NCBI GenBank assembly: GCA_030041335.1 | Contig: JASHOB010000059.1 | Coordinates: 1 to 64,000, forward strand | Length of the DNA: 64,000 nucleotides | From: Alphaproteobacteria bacterium | GTDB lineage: Bacteria; Pseudomonadota; Alphaproteobacteria; ATCC43930; CGMCC-115725 | Direction of reading: 5' to 3' | Part shown: positions 7,933-16,681 of the stretch, one piece after another | How the letters are laid out: every line of letters begins with the position of its first letter | How positions within the stretch are numbered: position 1 is the stretch's first letter | Position numbers and translations under genes: made by a program | The notes under the pieces: generated by a model | Told to the model about the DNA's origin: nothing | The model's database searches: none | Seen by the model: only the letters and a program-made list of their open reading frames with translations

Positions 7933-9513
7933 ATGGCGCAGTTGAGCGACATTGTCGTGATCGGTTCGGGGCATAACGGCTTGGTCGCGGCGGCTTATCT
8001 CGCAAAGGCGGGCAAAAGCGTCACGGTGCTGGAGCGCCAAGCCTGGTTCGGCGGTGGCGTGGTGACGCGCGATCTGACCCTGCCCGGTTTCCATCATGAC
8101 CAACATGCGATGGCGCATATTTTTATTCAGGCCAATCCGCTTATCAAGAATGACGAGCTGGGCCTGATGTCAAAATACGGTATGACCTATAGCTATCCGG
8201 AAATGCCGACGATTTCGGTGTTTGCCGACGGCGAAACGATTCCACTGTGGCGCGACCGGCAGAAAAACTATCGCGAGCTCGAGCGCTTCTCCAAAACGGA
8301 CGCGGAATCGTACCTGCGATTCGCGGAGCTGGGCGCGGCATACCTGCCGCTCCTCACCGCCGGTCTCTTTGTTCCACCGGCGCCGGTCGGTGCCATGTAC
8401 GCGATGATGGACCAGAGCCGCGAAGGCCGGGCCATGTTCCAGATCATGCAGAAGAGCGGCTATGACATTGTCTGCGAATGGTTCGCAAACGATCGCGTAC
8501 GCCTCCATTTCTTGCGCATCGTCAGCGAGCATCTGGTCGGGCCGGAAGAAAAAGGCACGGGCATCGGCCTGTTCATGTTTTTGGCCTTCCTCGAACAATA
8601 TGGCATCGGCGTGCCAATGGGCGGCAGCGGCACGCTGACGAGCGCGCTTGTGAGGCTGATCGAGGATTCGGGCGGCCAGGTCATTACCGGCGTCGATTGC
8701 GATCGCGTCATGGTCAAGTCAGGCCGCGCCGTCGGCGTTCATGCACGGGACGGTCGCGAGTTCGCGGCGAGGGACGCGGTCATCGGCGCCATTCATCCGC
8801 ACGATATCGGCTGGTTCATCGACGGGATCGATCCCGTGGTCGCCGGCGACGCGGCCAAGACCGAGATCGGCGCCAATTGCGTGTTCACGATTCACGCGGC
8901 GCTCAACGAGCCCCTTAAGTTCAAGGCCGGGGACCATGTCGCCAAGGCGATGATGATCGAACTATTGCCGCCAAGCCTCGATCATCTGCGCGAGCATTTC
9001 GACGATCTGCGTTACGGGCGACTGCCGCGTTCGCGCCTCGTCGGACTCGGCTCTCCCTCCAATCTCGATCCCAGCCGTGCGCCTCTGGGCAAGGCGACGA
9101 TGCATGCCTGGGATTATGTCCCCTACGAGCACCCACAGGGCGGCGCGCCGGCATGGGATTCCCACAAGCAAGAATTCGCCGCGGCGATGCTCGACCATAT
9201 GAGCGGGTTCATCAGCAATCTCACCAGCGCAAACATCCTGGCGCATCACGACGACACGCCGGTCGATATGGAGCGCAACTCCTCGAGCTTCCGTCGCGGG
9301 GATATTCACGGCATTGCGCCCAACGCTTATCAGTCAGGCGCTCACCGCCCGACGCCTGATCTCGGCAACTATAGGGTGCCAGGCGTGGAGCGCATGTATC
9401 TGGTCGGGCCGTTCCAGCATCCCGGCGGTGGCGTGTTCGGCGCCGGCCGTGCCACCGCGATCAAGATGTGCGACGACCTGCGGCTCAATTTCGACAAGAT
9501 CACTGCGCAGTAG
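7933..9513 (+). CDS. FAD-dependent oxidoreductase, phytoene dehydrogenase-related family
   Basis: The 526-residue protein starts at ATG 7933, with GGGAG at 7921-7925. The FAD-binding dinucleotide fold is at the N-terminus (VVIGSGHNGLVAAAYLAKAG, residues about 8-27), followed by VLERQAWFGGGV. The C-terminal GGGVFGAGRATA segment is the second FAD-contacting motif of carotenoid desaturase/amine oxidase flavoproteins. No carotenoid synthesis genes (crtB, crtE) are near, so it belongs to the broad phytoene dehydrogenase-like group of unknown substrate. The stop TAG at 9511 is part of the ribosome-binding site of the next gene, another flavoprotein, so the two are probably co-translated. Confidence 0.85.
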   Translation: MAQLSDIVVIGSGHNGLVAAAYLAKAGKSVTVLERQAWFGGGVVTRDLTLPGFHHDQHAMAHIFIQANPLIKNDELGLMSKYGMTYSYPEMPTISVFADGETIPLWRDRQKNYRELERFSKTDAESYLRFAELGAAYLPLLTAGLFVPPAPVGAMYAMMDQSREGRAMFQIMQKSGYDIVCEWFANDRVRLHFLRIVSEHLVGPEEKGTGIGLFMFLAFLEQYGIGVPMGGSGTLTSALVRLIEDSGGQVITGVDCDRVMVKSGRAVGVHARDGREFAARDAVIGAIHPHDIGWFIDGIDPVVAGDAAKTEIGANCVFTIHAALNEPLKFKAGDHVAKAMMIELLPPSLDHLREHFDDLRYGRLPRSRLVGLGSPSNLDPSRAPLGKATMHAWDYVPYEHPQGGAPAWDSHKQEFAAAMLDHMSGFISNLTSANILAHHDDTPVDMERNSSSFRRGDIHGIAPNAYQSGAHRPTPDLGNYRVPGVERMYLVGPFQHPGGGVFGAGRATAIKMCDDLRLNFDKITAQ

Positions 9514-9522
9514 GAGCGCCCC

Positions 9523-10776
9523 ATCGACAGTCTTATCATTGGCGCAGGGTCGGCGGGGCTGATGGTCGGGCGCGAACTGACGCGCGCCGGGCACCGTGTC
9601 ACCATTCTCGAAGCCCGCGATCGGCTCGGCGGGCGGATCTGGGAACTGCCGGCCGATCAGTTCGGCTATCGCGCCGAAGGCGGCGCCGAATTTATCCACG
9701 GCGAGGCACCGATCACCAAGGCTCTGGTCGCCGAAGCCGGACTGACCTTGGTGCGCGCTCGCCGCGACGGCCAACGTTGGGACAAGCGTTCCGGCAAGCT
9801 GAGCAACCGCGACGATGATGTGCCGGGCTTCGACCTGGTGCCCGCCAAGCTCGCAGCGCTGAAACGCGACCTGCCGATTGCCGAGTTTCTCGACCGGAAT
9901 TTCGCGGCAGACAAGTTTGCGGCAATGCGCCGCTCGATCATTCGCATGACCGAAGGCTACGACGCCGCCGATCCCTTGCGCGCCAGCACGTTCGCGCTGC
10001 GCGACGAGTGGCTCGGCGGTGGCATGCGTCAATCTCATCGCCTCGAGGAGGGTTATGGCGCGCTGATGGATTTTCTCGCGGCCGAGATTCGCAAGGGCGG
10101 CGGTACGATTCATCTGCGTGCCGAAGTGACAGTCGTCGAGGACACGAAGGTACGCTGCGCCAACGGTGCCCGCTTCAACGGCGATCGCATCGTCGTCACC
10201 GTGCCGCTGCCGGTTCTGCACGATATCCAATTCGACCCGGCAACGACGGCGCAGTGGCAGGCCGCGGACGCGATCGGCTATGGCGACGTTATCAAGCTGG
10301 TGTTCCGCTTCAAGCACGCCTGGTGGTCTCAGGCCCTCGGCCATGATCTCTCCCACCTTTCTTTCATGATGTCTGACGAATTCGTGCCGACTTGGTGGAC
10401 CCAATATCCGCGGCCATATCCGGTGTTGACCGGCTGGTTCGCCGGACCTCGTGCGGCCCAGTCGAGATTATCCGAAGCGATGCTGATCGAGCGCGGGCTC
10501 GAATCCTTGGCTCATATTTTCGAACAGGAGGTCGGCACGTTGCGCGCCTTGCTTATCGCCGCGCGCGCGCTGCATTGGGGGCAGGATAAATTCGCGCGCG
10601 GCGCCTATTCCTACGCGACGCCCGAAAGCTACGCCGCGCAGGACGAATTATCGAAGCCGGTGCGAGGTATCCTCTATTACGCGGGTGAGGCGCTCTATCG
10701 CGGCCGGGATATGGGCACGGTCGAGGCCGCTCTCGCCAACGGCAAGGACGTCGCGGCGACGATCGCTCGCGGTTAG
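9523..10776 (+). CDS. Flavin monoamine oxidase-family protein, apparent ATC start
   Basis: FAD-dependent amine oxidase family, 417 residues if begun at 9523. The first in-frame ATG (9562) would remove the FAD loop IIGAGSAGL encoded at 9535-9561. That loop is essential for the fold, so translation must start earlier. No ATG, GTG, TTG or CTG exists between the upstream in-frame stop at 9511 and codon 9559. The ATC at 9523 sits 6 bases after AGGAG (9512-9516). Further motifs are ARDRLGGRIW, EGGAEFIHGE and a C-terminal YYAGEALYRG flavin-contact segment. A base error (ATG read as ATC) is the alternative. The stop overlaps the convergent SDR by 4 bases. Confidence 0.82.
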   Translation: MDSLIIGAGSAGLMVGRELTRAGHRVTILEARDRLGGRIWELPADQFGYRAEGGAEFIHGEAPITKALVAEAGLTLVRARRDGQRWDKRSGKLSNRDDDVPGFDLVPAKLAALKRDLPIAEFLDRNFAADKFAAMRRSIIRMTEGYDAADPLRASTFALRDEWLGGGMRQSHRLEEGYGALMDFLAAEIRKGGGTIHLRAEVTVVEDTKVRCANGARFNGDRIVVTVPLPVLHDIQFDPATTAQWQAADAIGYGDVIKLVFRFKHAWWSQALGHDLSHLSFMMSDEFVPTWWTQYPRPYPVLTGWFAGPRAAQSRLSEAMLIERGLESLAHIFEQEVGTLRALLIAARALHWGQDKFARGAYSYATPESYAAQDELSKPVRGILYYAGEALYRGRDMGTVEAALANGKDVAATIARG

Positions 10777-11585
10777 GCGTTGCTGCCGATCGGGTCGCCC
10801 GGAGCGCCGCCGCGCGCGATAATGCCGCCATCGATGTTGATCACCTCGCCGGTAAGGTAAGACGCGCGATCGGATGCCAGAAACGCCACCAGCCCCGATA
10901 TTTCCTCGACCTTCGCGGGGCGGCCATAGGCCATGTTGCGACCGCGTTGACGGCGAAACGCCTCGAGATCTTGCGCCGCTACCTTTTCCTCGGCCAGCTG
11001 ATGCAGATAGGCAAGACGAGGCGTATCGACGGGCCCGGGATTGACGCCGACGACGCGCACGCCATAGCGCACCGCTTCGCCGCCGAGACTCTTGGTAAAA
11101 TTGATCAGCGCCGAATTGCCAGCGCCGCCGGCGATATATCCTGCGCCGGTCAGCACTCCGCCTGCGCCGATGATATTGACGATGACGCCGCGGCGACGGC
11201 GACACATTTCCTTGTAGACGATGCGCGAAATGCCGACATAGCCGAACAGCTTCAGTTCCCACGATTGGCGCCATGTCTCCTCGTCGACCTGGTCGAGGCC
11301 GCCGCCGGGAATGGCGCCGGCGCAATTGATCAAGATGTCGACGCCGGCGATTTCGTGCGCGAACGCATCACGCGCCTCCCGCTTCGAAAGATCGATGGCG
11401 TGGGTTTCGACCGTGACGCCGAACCGCTTGCGGATCTCGTCTGCGGCAAACTGCAACTGGTCGGCATGACGCGCGGCCAGGTGCAGATTGACGCCTTCGC
11501 GCGCCAGCTCCTGTGCGATGCCTTGGCCGATCCCTTTGCTGCCGCCCGTTACCGCCGCCGTTCTGCCTTCAAGGTGCAGTTCCAT
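10773..11585 (-). CDS. Atypical SDR-family protein lacking the YxxxK lysine
   Basis: The 270-residue protein has the SDR cofactor loop VTGGSKGIGQG near residue 13 and the NxAG-like INCAGA segment. The catalytic region is unusual. It reads VNIIGAGG where the serine is expected, and GYIAGGAGNSAL where YxxxK is expected, so the lysine is glycine. The same GAGN-type replacement occurs in a known subgroup of proteobacterial SDRs of unassigned activity, so it looks evolved rather than decayed. It is the last gene of a tight minus-strand operon: its start codon directly abuts the stop of the Rieske gene. The substrate is unknown. Confidence 0.82.
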   Translation of the reverse strand: MELHLEGRTAAVTGGSKGIGQGIAQELAREGVNLHLAARHADQLQFAADEIRKRFGVTVETHAIDLSKREARDAFAHEIAGVDILINCAGAIPGGGLDQVDEETWRQSWELKLFGYVGISRIVYKEMCRRRRGVIVNIIGAGGVLTGAGYIAGGAGNSALINFTKSLGGEAVRYGVRVVGVNPGPVDTPRLAYLHQLAEEKVAAQDLEAFRRQRGRNMAYGRPAKVEEISGLVAFLASDRASYLTGEVINIDGGIIARGGAPGDPIGSNA

Positions 11586-12002
11586 TCAGACCTCCACGAC
11601 GATGTAATTCTCGTCTACCGACACAGAATAGGTCTCTGCGGTGTATGGGCCTTCGACCAGGTGCCGGCCTGGCTCGACCGTTACCGCGTACGCGCGTGTT
11701 CTGACCTTGTCCGGATCGCAGTAAGAACGACCCGTGCGGATGTCGAACTCCCAGCCATGCCATGGGCAGCGCAAGATTTCACCAGGACGCGAGCTCGTGA
11801 AGGTGCCCGGCCGCTTCGATTCGAAGAGCGCGGTGCGGCGGCCCTTGCACAGGGGCCCGCCTTCGTGCGGGCAGCGGTTCAGGAGCGCGAAATATTCGCC
11901 GCCGAGGTTGAAGATGCCGATCTCGCGTCCGGCTACCGTCGCGGCCTTGCTCCCACCGACCGGAATCTCGCCGGCGGTGGCGACGACATAACGTTGCGGC
12001 AC
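11586..12002 (-). CDS. Rieske [2Fe-2S] ferredoxin-like protein
   Basis: The 138-residue cytosolic protein is essentially one Rieske domain. The two cluster motifs are CPHEGG near residue 44 and CPWHGWEF near 79, giving the two cysteines and two histidines that bind the 2Fe-2S cluster. There is no catalytic oxygenase domain, so it is an electron carrier or a small Rieske subunit. It lies 2 bp after the amidohydrolase at 12005 and directly before the atypical SDR. This layout suggests it serves a redox step of the same pathway, but no oxygenase partner is in this operon. Confidence 0.88.
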   Translation of the reverse strand: MPQRYVVATAGEIPVGGSKAATVAGREIGIFNLGGEYFALLNRCPHEGGPLCKGRRTALFESKRPGTFTSSRPGEILRCPWHGWEFDIRTGRSYCDPDKVRTRAYAVTVEPGRHLVEGPYTAETYSVSVDENYIVVEV

Positions 12003-12004
12003 CG

Positions 12005-13114
12005 TTAGCGCAGCCCGTACAGATTTTTGGCGTTGTCGCGGAACAGCAGCCGATGCTGTTCAGGCGTCAGGCGCAGCCGCGCAAAGGCGAATTTGGGGTC
12101 GTCGAAATCCCAATGCGGGTAATCGGTCGAGAACAAAATCTTGTCCCAACCGACCCAATCCATCGCGTCGAGCATGTGGCGCGGATCTTCCGGTTCCTCG
12201 ATCGGCTGGCTCGTGTACCAGAAATGCTCGCGGACATATTCCGACGGCGCCCGCTTCAGATGGGGCACTTCGGAGCGCAGCGTCTTCCAATGTTTGTCGA
12301 GGCGCCAGCATAGCGACGGCACCCAAACGAACCCGCCTTCGACCAAAACGACGCGCAGCTTGGGAAAGCGCTCGAACACGCCTTCGATGACCATGCTCGT
12401 GACCAGCGACTGCATCGCCTCGCATTTGGAGTGATGCTCTTCGACATAGTAGGAACACCAGCCGGCGCTGGTGGGCGCCATGCCGCTGACGCCACCGACA
12501 TGGATGCCGAGCGGCTTGCCGAGCGCCGCGGCCGCCTCGAAGATCGGCCAGTAGCGTTGCCGGCCCAGCGGTTCGAGCCCATGCGGCAGCACCGAGACCT
12601 GGACAAAATTTTCATTGGCGCCGTGCCGCTCGATCTCGCGCAGCGCCGCGGCAGGATCCTCGCGCGTCAGCATCAGCGACCCTTTGAGGCGCCGCTCTGG
12701 GCCGAACCAACTGCCGATCTGCCACTCGTTGACCGCGGCGGTCAGCGATTCACCGAACGCCTGGTTGCGAGCGCCGATGCCGTTGGGGCGCAGCGGCTGC
12801 AGCACCCCGTAATCGACGCGGTTCGGGTCGAGATGCTGCTGGCGCATGAATGGCAGGTCCGAGCCGGCGGGAGCGCCGCTCGGGGGACGCGCATCCATGC
12901 GCGACCCGCCGTCGCGATTGTAGCGTGGATAAACCATGGCGTTGGCGAAGGCGGCGCGGAAATTGGCGCCGTATTCGCGCATATAGCCTTTCCAACGGTC
13001 GGTCAGATAAGGGCTGAGATCACTCATCGCCGACACCGTCGGGTGGATGTCGCAGTCCACCACGCCGGGCGGCGCCTGAACCGGCGCAGAATCAGTCAAA
13101 TTCGTGTCACTCAT
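12005..13114 (-). CDS. Amidohydrolase_2-family (ACMSD-like) metal-dependent hydrolase/decarboxylase, copy 1
   Basis: The 369-residue TIM-barrel protein starts at ATG 13114, which overlaps the stop of the upstream paralogue by ATGA. The first metal site appears as DCDIHP near residue 18. Later parts of the barrel are seen in LGIHVGG and in the strand-8 aspartate region STDYPHWDFDDP. This is the COG2159 group that includes ACMSD and resorcylate-type non-oxidative decarboxylases, as well as true hydrolases. The reaction cannot be chosen from sequence alone. It is related throughout to the upstream neighbour (13111-14202), so the pair arose by duplication or forms a hetero-oligomer. Confidence 0.85.
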   Translation of the reverse strand: MSDTNLTDSAPVQAPPGVVDCDIHPTVSAMSDLSPYLTDRWKGYMREYGANFRAAFANAMVYPRYNRDGGSRMDARPPSGAPAGSDLPFMRQQHLDPNRVDYGVLQPLRPNGIGARNQAFGESLTAAVNEWQIGSWFGPERRLKGSLMLTREDPAAALREIERHGANENFVQVSVLPHGLEPLGRQRYWPIFEAAAALGKPLGIHVGGVSGMAPTSAGWCSYYVEEHHSKCEAMQSLVTSMVIEGVFERFPKLRVVLVEGGFVWVPSLCWRLDKHWKTLRSEVPHLKRAPSEYVREHFWYTSQPIEEPEDPRHMLDAMDWVGWDKILFSTDYPHWDFDDPKFAFARLRLTPEQHRLLFRDNAKNLYGLR

Positions 13115-14202
13115 CCCACGGCCTCTTGTCGCGCCTCGAGCAGGCGCGGATAGGTTTGCAGAGGATTGTCGATCATTATCTTGCGGCGATGCTGATCGGA
13201 CAAGCCCGCCGGGAACACATCGCTGCCCTCGAATTGCCAATGTGGGTAGTCGGTCGAGAACAGCAACATCTCTTCCGAACCGATATGGTCGATGAGGCGC
13301 TCGAACCGCGCCGGTTCCGGAGGCTCGTCGACCGGCTGCAGCGTGAGACGCACATGGTCGCGCACGATCTGGGTGGGTGGACGATCCACCCATGGGGTTT
13401 CGGTGCGGATGCCGCGCCAAGTCTTGTCAAAGCGCCACAGAAACGCCGGCAGCCAGGTGATGCCGGATTCGATCAGCACCACTTTCAGCGTCGGAAATTC
13501 AACGAAGACGCCCTCGGCCACCAGGCTCAGCAATTGATGCTGGAACGCTTGCGCGTGTGCGACATAGTCCTCGAGATAATAGGAACCCCAGCCCAGCGAG
13601 GTCGGGGGATGGCGGAACGAACTGCCGGCATGAATGCCGATCGGCAGGCCGTGTCTCTCGGCGGCGCGGTAGATCGGCCAATAGGTGCGCTTGCCCAGCG
13701 GTCGCTCGCCCGCCGCAAGCACCATGACCTGGACAAAGCGCCGGTCTGGGGCTACCCGGTTGATCTCGTCCGCCGCCAGCTCCGGATTTTCCGGCGCAAT
13801 CACGATCGAGGCGCGCAGGCGCCGATCCCGGTCGAGCCACTCCTTGGCAATCCAATCATTGATGCCGCGCGCCAGCGCCGCGGCGAAATCGTCGTTCGGC
13901 AGATAGGGCCCGCCGTAAAGCGTGTTGCAGATGGCGCAGCGAACATCGAACGCGTCGAGCGCGTCCCTTTGCAACAGACCGAGGTCGCTGCCGGGTTTGC
14001 CGCGCGGCGGCCGCCAGTCGGGTCGGCCCGACAGCGGCACCGCGGGCGGGTACGAGTTGAGATCGAGATTCTCGACGGTGCGGATCTGAACCATCTCGCG
14101 CCAATAGTCGTCGAGATAGGGCAGCAGAACGTCGGTATTAGCGAGCGCCGGATGGACGTCGCAGTCGATGGCGCCGTGTGACAAACTCAAAACCGTCTCC
14201 AT
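13111..14202 (-). CDS. Amidohydrolase_2-family (ACMSD-like) metal-dependent hydrolase/decarboxylase, copy 2
   Basis: This 363-residue paralogue of the preceding protein has the same landmarks: AIDCDVHPAL near residue 10, GIHAGSS in mid-barrel and STDYPHWQFEG near the C-terminus. The start is uncertain. ATG 14202 is used; ATG 14220 is possible, and neither has a strong ribosome-binding site. It is the first gene of the four-gene operon amidohydrolase, amidohydrolase, Rieske protein, SDR. A 238-bp spacer separates it from the divergent LigW-like gene at 14441, and that spacer probably holds the shared control region. Substrate unknown. Confidence 0.85.
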   Translation of the reverse strand: METVLSLSHGAIDCDVHPALANTDVLLPYLDDYWREMVQIRTVENLDLNSYPPAVPLSGRPDWRPPRGKPGSDLGLLQRDALDAFDVRCAICNTLYGGPYLPNDDFAAALARGINDWIAKEWLDRDRRLRASIVIAPENPELAADEINRVAPDRRFVQVMVLAAGERPLGKRTYWPIYRAAERHGLPIGIHAGSSFRHPPTSLGWGSYYLEDYVAHAQAFQHQLLSLVAEGVFVEFPTLKVVLIESGITWLPAFLWRFDKTWRGIRTETPWVDRPPTQIVRDHVRLTLQPVDEPPEPARFERLIDHIGSEEMLLFSTDYPHWQFEGSDVFPAGLSDQHRRKIMIDNPLQTYPRLLEARQEAVG

Positions 14203-14440
14203 TTTTTCCGGAGCGATCATACCGCACCGCACGGATCGTTCGCCATCCCTTGCGCCTCATCGGCACTTTGATCGCCGCGATGACCGACCCACGGTCGGCG
14301 CGGCAAGCGGCGCCGTTTGGCTCAACTTGCGGCACGCCGCGAGACGCGACCCCGTGCCATCGTTCCGACATCCCGCCTCATTGGCGATTTCCTTTCCCTG
14401 CCCGAGAGCCGATAATTGCCGCAAAATCGAGGAGGCGCCG

Positions 14441-15478
14441 ATGGCCGACCATAAGTTCCGCCGCATCGCGACCGAAGAAGCCTTCACCATCCACGAAGTC
14501 GCCGAAGCCTTACGCGGCGTCGCCCGCGCCCCGGGCAACAGCATCGATTTGACGCTGGTGCGCAACATTTATGACGCGCCGCCGGGTCGCGACCTCAACA
14601 ATTTTCTGTCGCGCCTCCTTGATCTCGAAGGAGAACGTCTGGCCGTCATGGATGAGCTGGGCGTCGACATGCACGTGCTGTCGCTCACGTCGCCGGGAGT
14701 GCAGATGTTCGACGCCGATACCGCGACCACTCTGGTCGAGCGCGCCAACGATCGACTGGCGGAAGTGATAGCGCGCCACCCGACCCGTTTTGCCGGACTC
14801 TGTGGCTTTGCCCCGCAATCGCCAAAGCGCGCGGCGAAAGAGATGGAGCGCGGCATCAGAGACCTCAAACTCAACGGCTTCATTGTTAATTCGCACACCA
14901 ACAGCGAATATCTCGACGACCCGAAATTCTGGCCGATTCTCGAGGCTGCCGAAGCGCTCGACCGCACCCTGTACATCCATCCGCGTGGCCCATCCGACGG
15001 CATGGACAAGCCGTTTCGCGACTATATGATCCACGGCGCCATGTGGGGCTATGGCCTCGAGGTCGGAACCCATGCGGTGCGCCTCATCTGCTCCGGCCTA
15101 TTCGACCGCTTCCCCAAGCTCAGAATCTGCCTCGGCCATATGGGCGAGGGCGTTCACTTCATGCTGTGGCGGATCGATTTCATGAACACCGCCGCGCAGC
15201 GCGGCGGCCGCGTGCCGCGGCTGCAGATGAAGCCGAGTGAATATTTCAAGCGCAACTTCGTCATCACCACCAGTGGCATGGAATCCGACCTTGCACTCGA
15301 TTTTTCGTTGAAGACGCTCGGCTCCGACAACGTCCTGTGGGCGATCGACTATCCCTACCAGCCGACCGCGCCGGCTGTTGCCTGGATGGATGCGGTGCCG
15401 GCCTCGGACGAGATCAAGCACAAGCTCTATCACGGCAATGCCGAGCGCGTCTTCCACATTGCGCCGCAGGACAGGTGA
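14441..15478 (+). CDS. Amidohydrolase_2-family decarboxylase, LigW/gamma-resorcylate decarboxylase-like
   Basis: The 345-residue protein starts at ATG 14441 after GGAGG (14431-14435). The N-terminal IATEEAFTIHE matches the metal-binding start of 5-carboxyvanillate decarboxylase LigW and its resorcylate decarboxylase relatives. Further matches are LDLEGERLAVMDELG, SLTSPGVQ, YIHPRGPSDGM, CLGHMGEG and the strand-8 AIDYPYQ aspartate. These enzymes remove a carboxyl group from a hydroxylated aromatic ring with a divalent metal. The gene is divergent from the amidohydrolase-Rieske-SDR operon. It is followed after 10 bp by the iron exporter gene. Aromatic-acid decarboxylation is the best guess, not proven. 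Confidence 0.85.
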   Translation: MADHKFRRIATEEAFTIHEVAEALRGVARAPGNSIDLTLVRNIYDAPPGRDLNNFLSRLLDLEGERLAVMDELGVDMHVLSLTSPGVQMFDADTATTLVERANDRLAEVIARHPTRFAGLCGFAPQSPKRAAKEMERGIRDLKLNGFIVNSHTNSEYLDDPKFWPILEAAEALDRTLYIHPRGPSDGMDKPFRDYMIHGAMWGYGLEVGTHAVRLICSGLFDRFPKLRICLGHMGEGVHFMLWRIDFMNTAAQRGGRVPRLQMKPSEYFKRNFVITTSGMESDLALDFSLKTLGSDNVLWAIDYPYQPTAPAVAWMDAVPASDEIKHKLYHGNAERVFHIAPQDR

Positions 15479-15488
15479 GGAGAACGGC

Positions 15489-16619
15489 GTGGCCCAGACC
15501 GATCCGATCAAGCGCTATCGCAGCAACATTCAGGACGAGGTCGACAGCGCCTCGCTTTATCGGGCGATGGCCGATGCGGAGAACAACCCACAGCTCAAGC
15601 AGGTCTATAGCCGCCTGGCGCAGGTCGAAGAAGCGCACGCCGAATTCTGGAAAAAGCGGCTCGCCGGATTGGGCGCCGCGGATCCCCGACGCGGACCGGG
15701 CTGGCGCAGCCGTACCCTCGCGTGGATGGCGCGGCGCTTCGGGCCGCAGACCGTGCTGCCGATCATCAATTCGATGGAGCGAACCGGCAGCGCCACCTAC
15801 GACACGCAGCCGGAGGCGGTGCTGGCGGGTTTGCCGGCGGCAGAGCGATCTCATCTGCGGATCATGCAGGCGATGGCAGAACAGCCGCAGGGCGGTGTCG
15901 CCGGCGGCACGCTGGCGCGAATCGAGGGGCGGCATCGCACGGGCGCCGGTAATTCGCTGCGTGCGGCGGTCCTCGGCGCCAACGACGGGCTGGTCTCCAA
16001 CCTCAGCCTGGTCACCGGGGTGACCGGCGCCGAACTGACGCCGCACGCGGTGCTGCTGACGGGCATCGCCGGCCTGCTCGCCGGCGCCTGCTCGATGGCA
16101 ATGGGCGAATGGCTGTCGGTCAACAGCGCCCGCGAATTCTACCAGGCGCAGATCGCGACCGAGGCCGACGAGCTCGCCGAGTTTCCCGAAGAGGAGAAGC
16201 AGGAACTCACGCTGATCTATCAGGCCAAGGGCCTGCCCGACGCGCAGGCGAAGGCCTTGGCCGACAAGATCATCGGCAGTTCCGGCACGGCGCTCGAAAC
16301 CCTCGCGCGCGAGGAGCTCGGCATCGATCCCGAAGAGCTGGGCGGGTCGGCCTGGACCGCGGCGGGCACGTCCTTCCTGTTGTTTGCCGGCGGCGCCATT
16401 GTGCCGGTAATACCCTTGTTCTTCGCCGGCGGAATGCGGGCGGCGATCGCGAGCGCGGTCCTAAGCGCGATCGCCATGTTCATCATCGGCGCCGGCACGA
16501 CGCTGTTTACCGGACGCGGCATCCTGCTTTCGGGCTTCCGCCAGTTGGCAATCGGTATCGGTGCCGCCGTCATTACCTTCGTGCTTGGACGGCTAATCGG
16601 CGCGGCCGTGGCGGGTTGA
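15489..16619 (+). CDS. MbfA-like iron/manganese exporter: ferritin-like domain fused to VIT1/CCC1 transporter
   Basis: The 376-residue inner-membrane protein starts at GTG 15489, with TGAGGAG at 15476-15482. Residues about 10-150 form a ferritin-like (rubrerythrin-type) helical domain with the iron-ligand patterns DEVDSASLYRAM and VEEAHAEFW. Residues about 150-376 are the VIT1/CCC1 domain, with GANDGLVSNLSLVTGV, GACSMAMGEWLS and three hydrophobic C-terminal segments. This fusion matches MbfA of Agrobacterium and Bradyrhizobium, which exports iron or manganese and protects against acid and peroxide stress under Irr control. No Irr/ICE box could be confirmed here, because the start is only 10 bp after the upstream gene. 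Confidence 0.87.
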   Translation: MAQTDPIKRYRSNIQDEVDSASLYRAMADAENNPQLKQVYSRLAQVEEAHAEFWKKRLAGLGAADPRRGPGWRSRTLAWMARRFGPQTVLPIINSMERTGSATYDTQPEAVLAGLPAAERSHLRIMQAMAEQPQGGVAGGTLARIEGRHRTGAGNSLRAAVLGANDGLVSNLSLVTGVTGAELTPHAVLLTGIAGLLAGACSMAMGEWLSVNSAREFYQAQIATEADELAEFPEEEKQELTLIYQAKGLPDAQAKALADKIIGSSGTALETLAREELGIDPEELGGSAWTAAGTSFLLFAGGAIVPVIPLFFAGGMRAAIASAVLSAIAMFIIGAGTTLFTGRGILLSGFRQLAIGIGAAVITFVLGRLIGAAVAG

Positions 16620-16681
16620 TGGATGAGGCTCATCGGGCGTCCGCCCGTCGCGCCAGGCCAGCCGATTTGCGGGCTAGCCCT

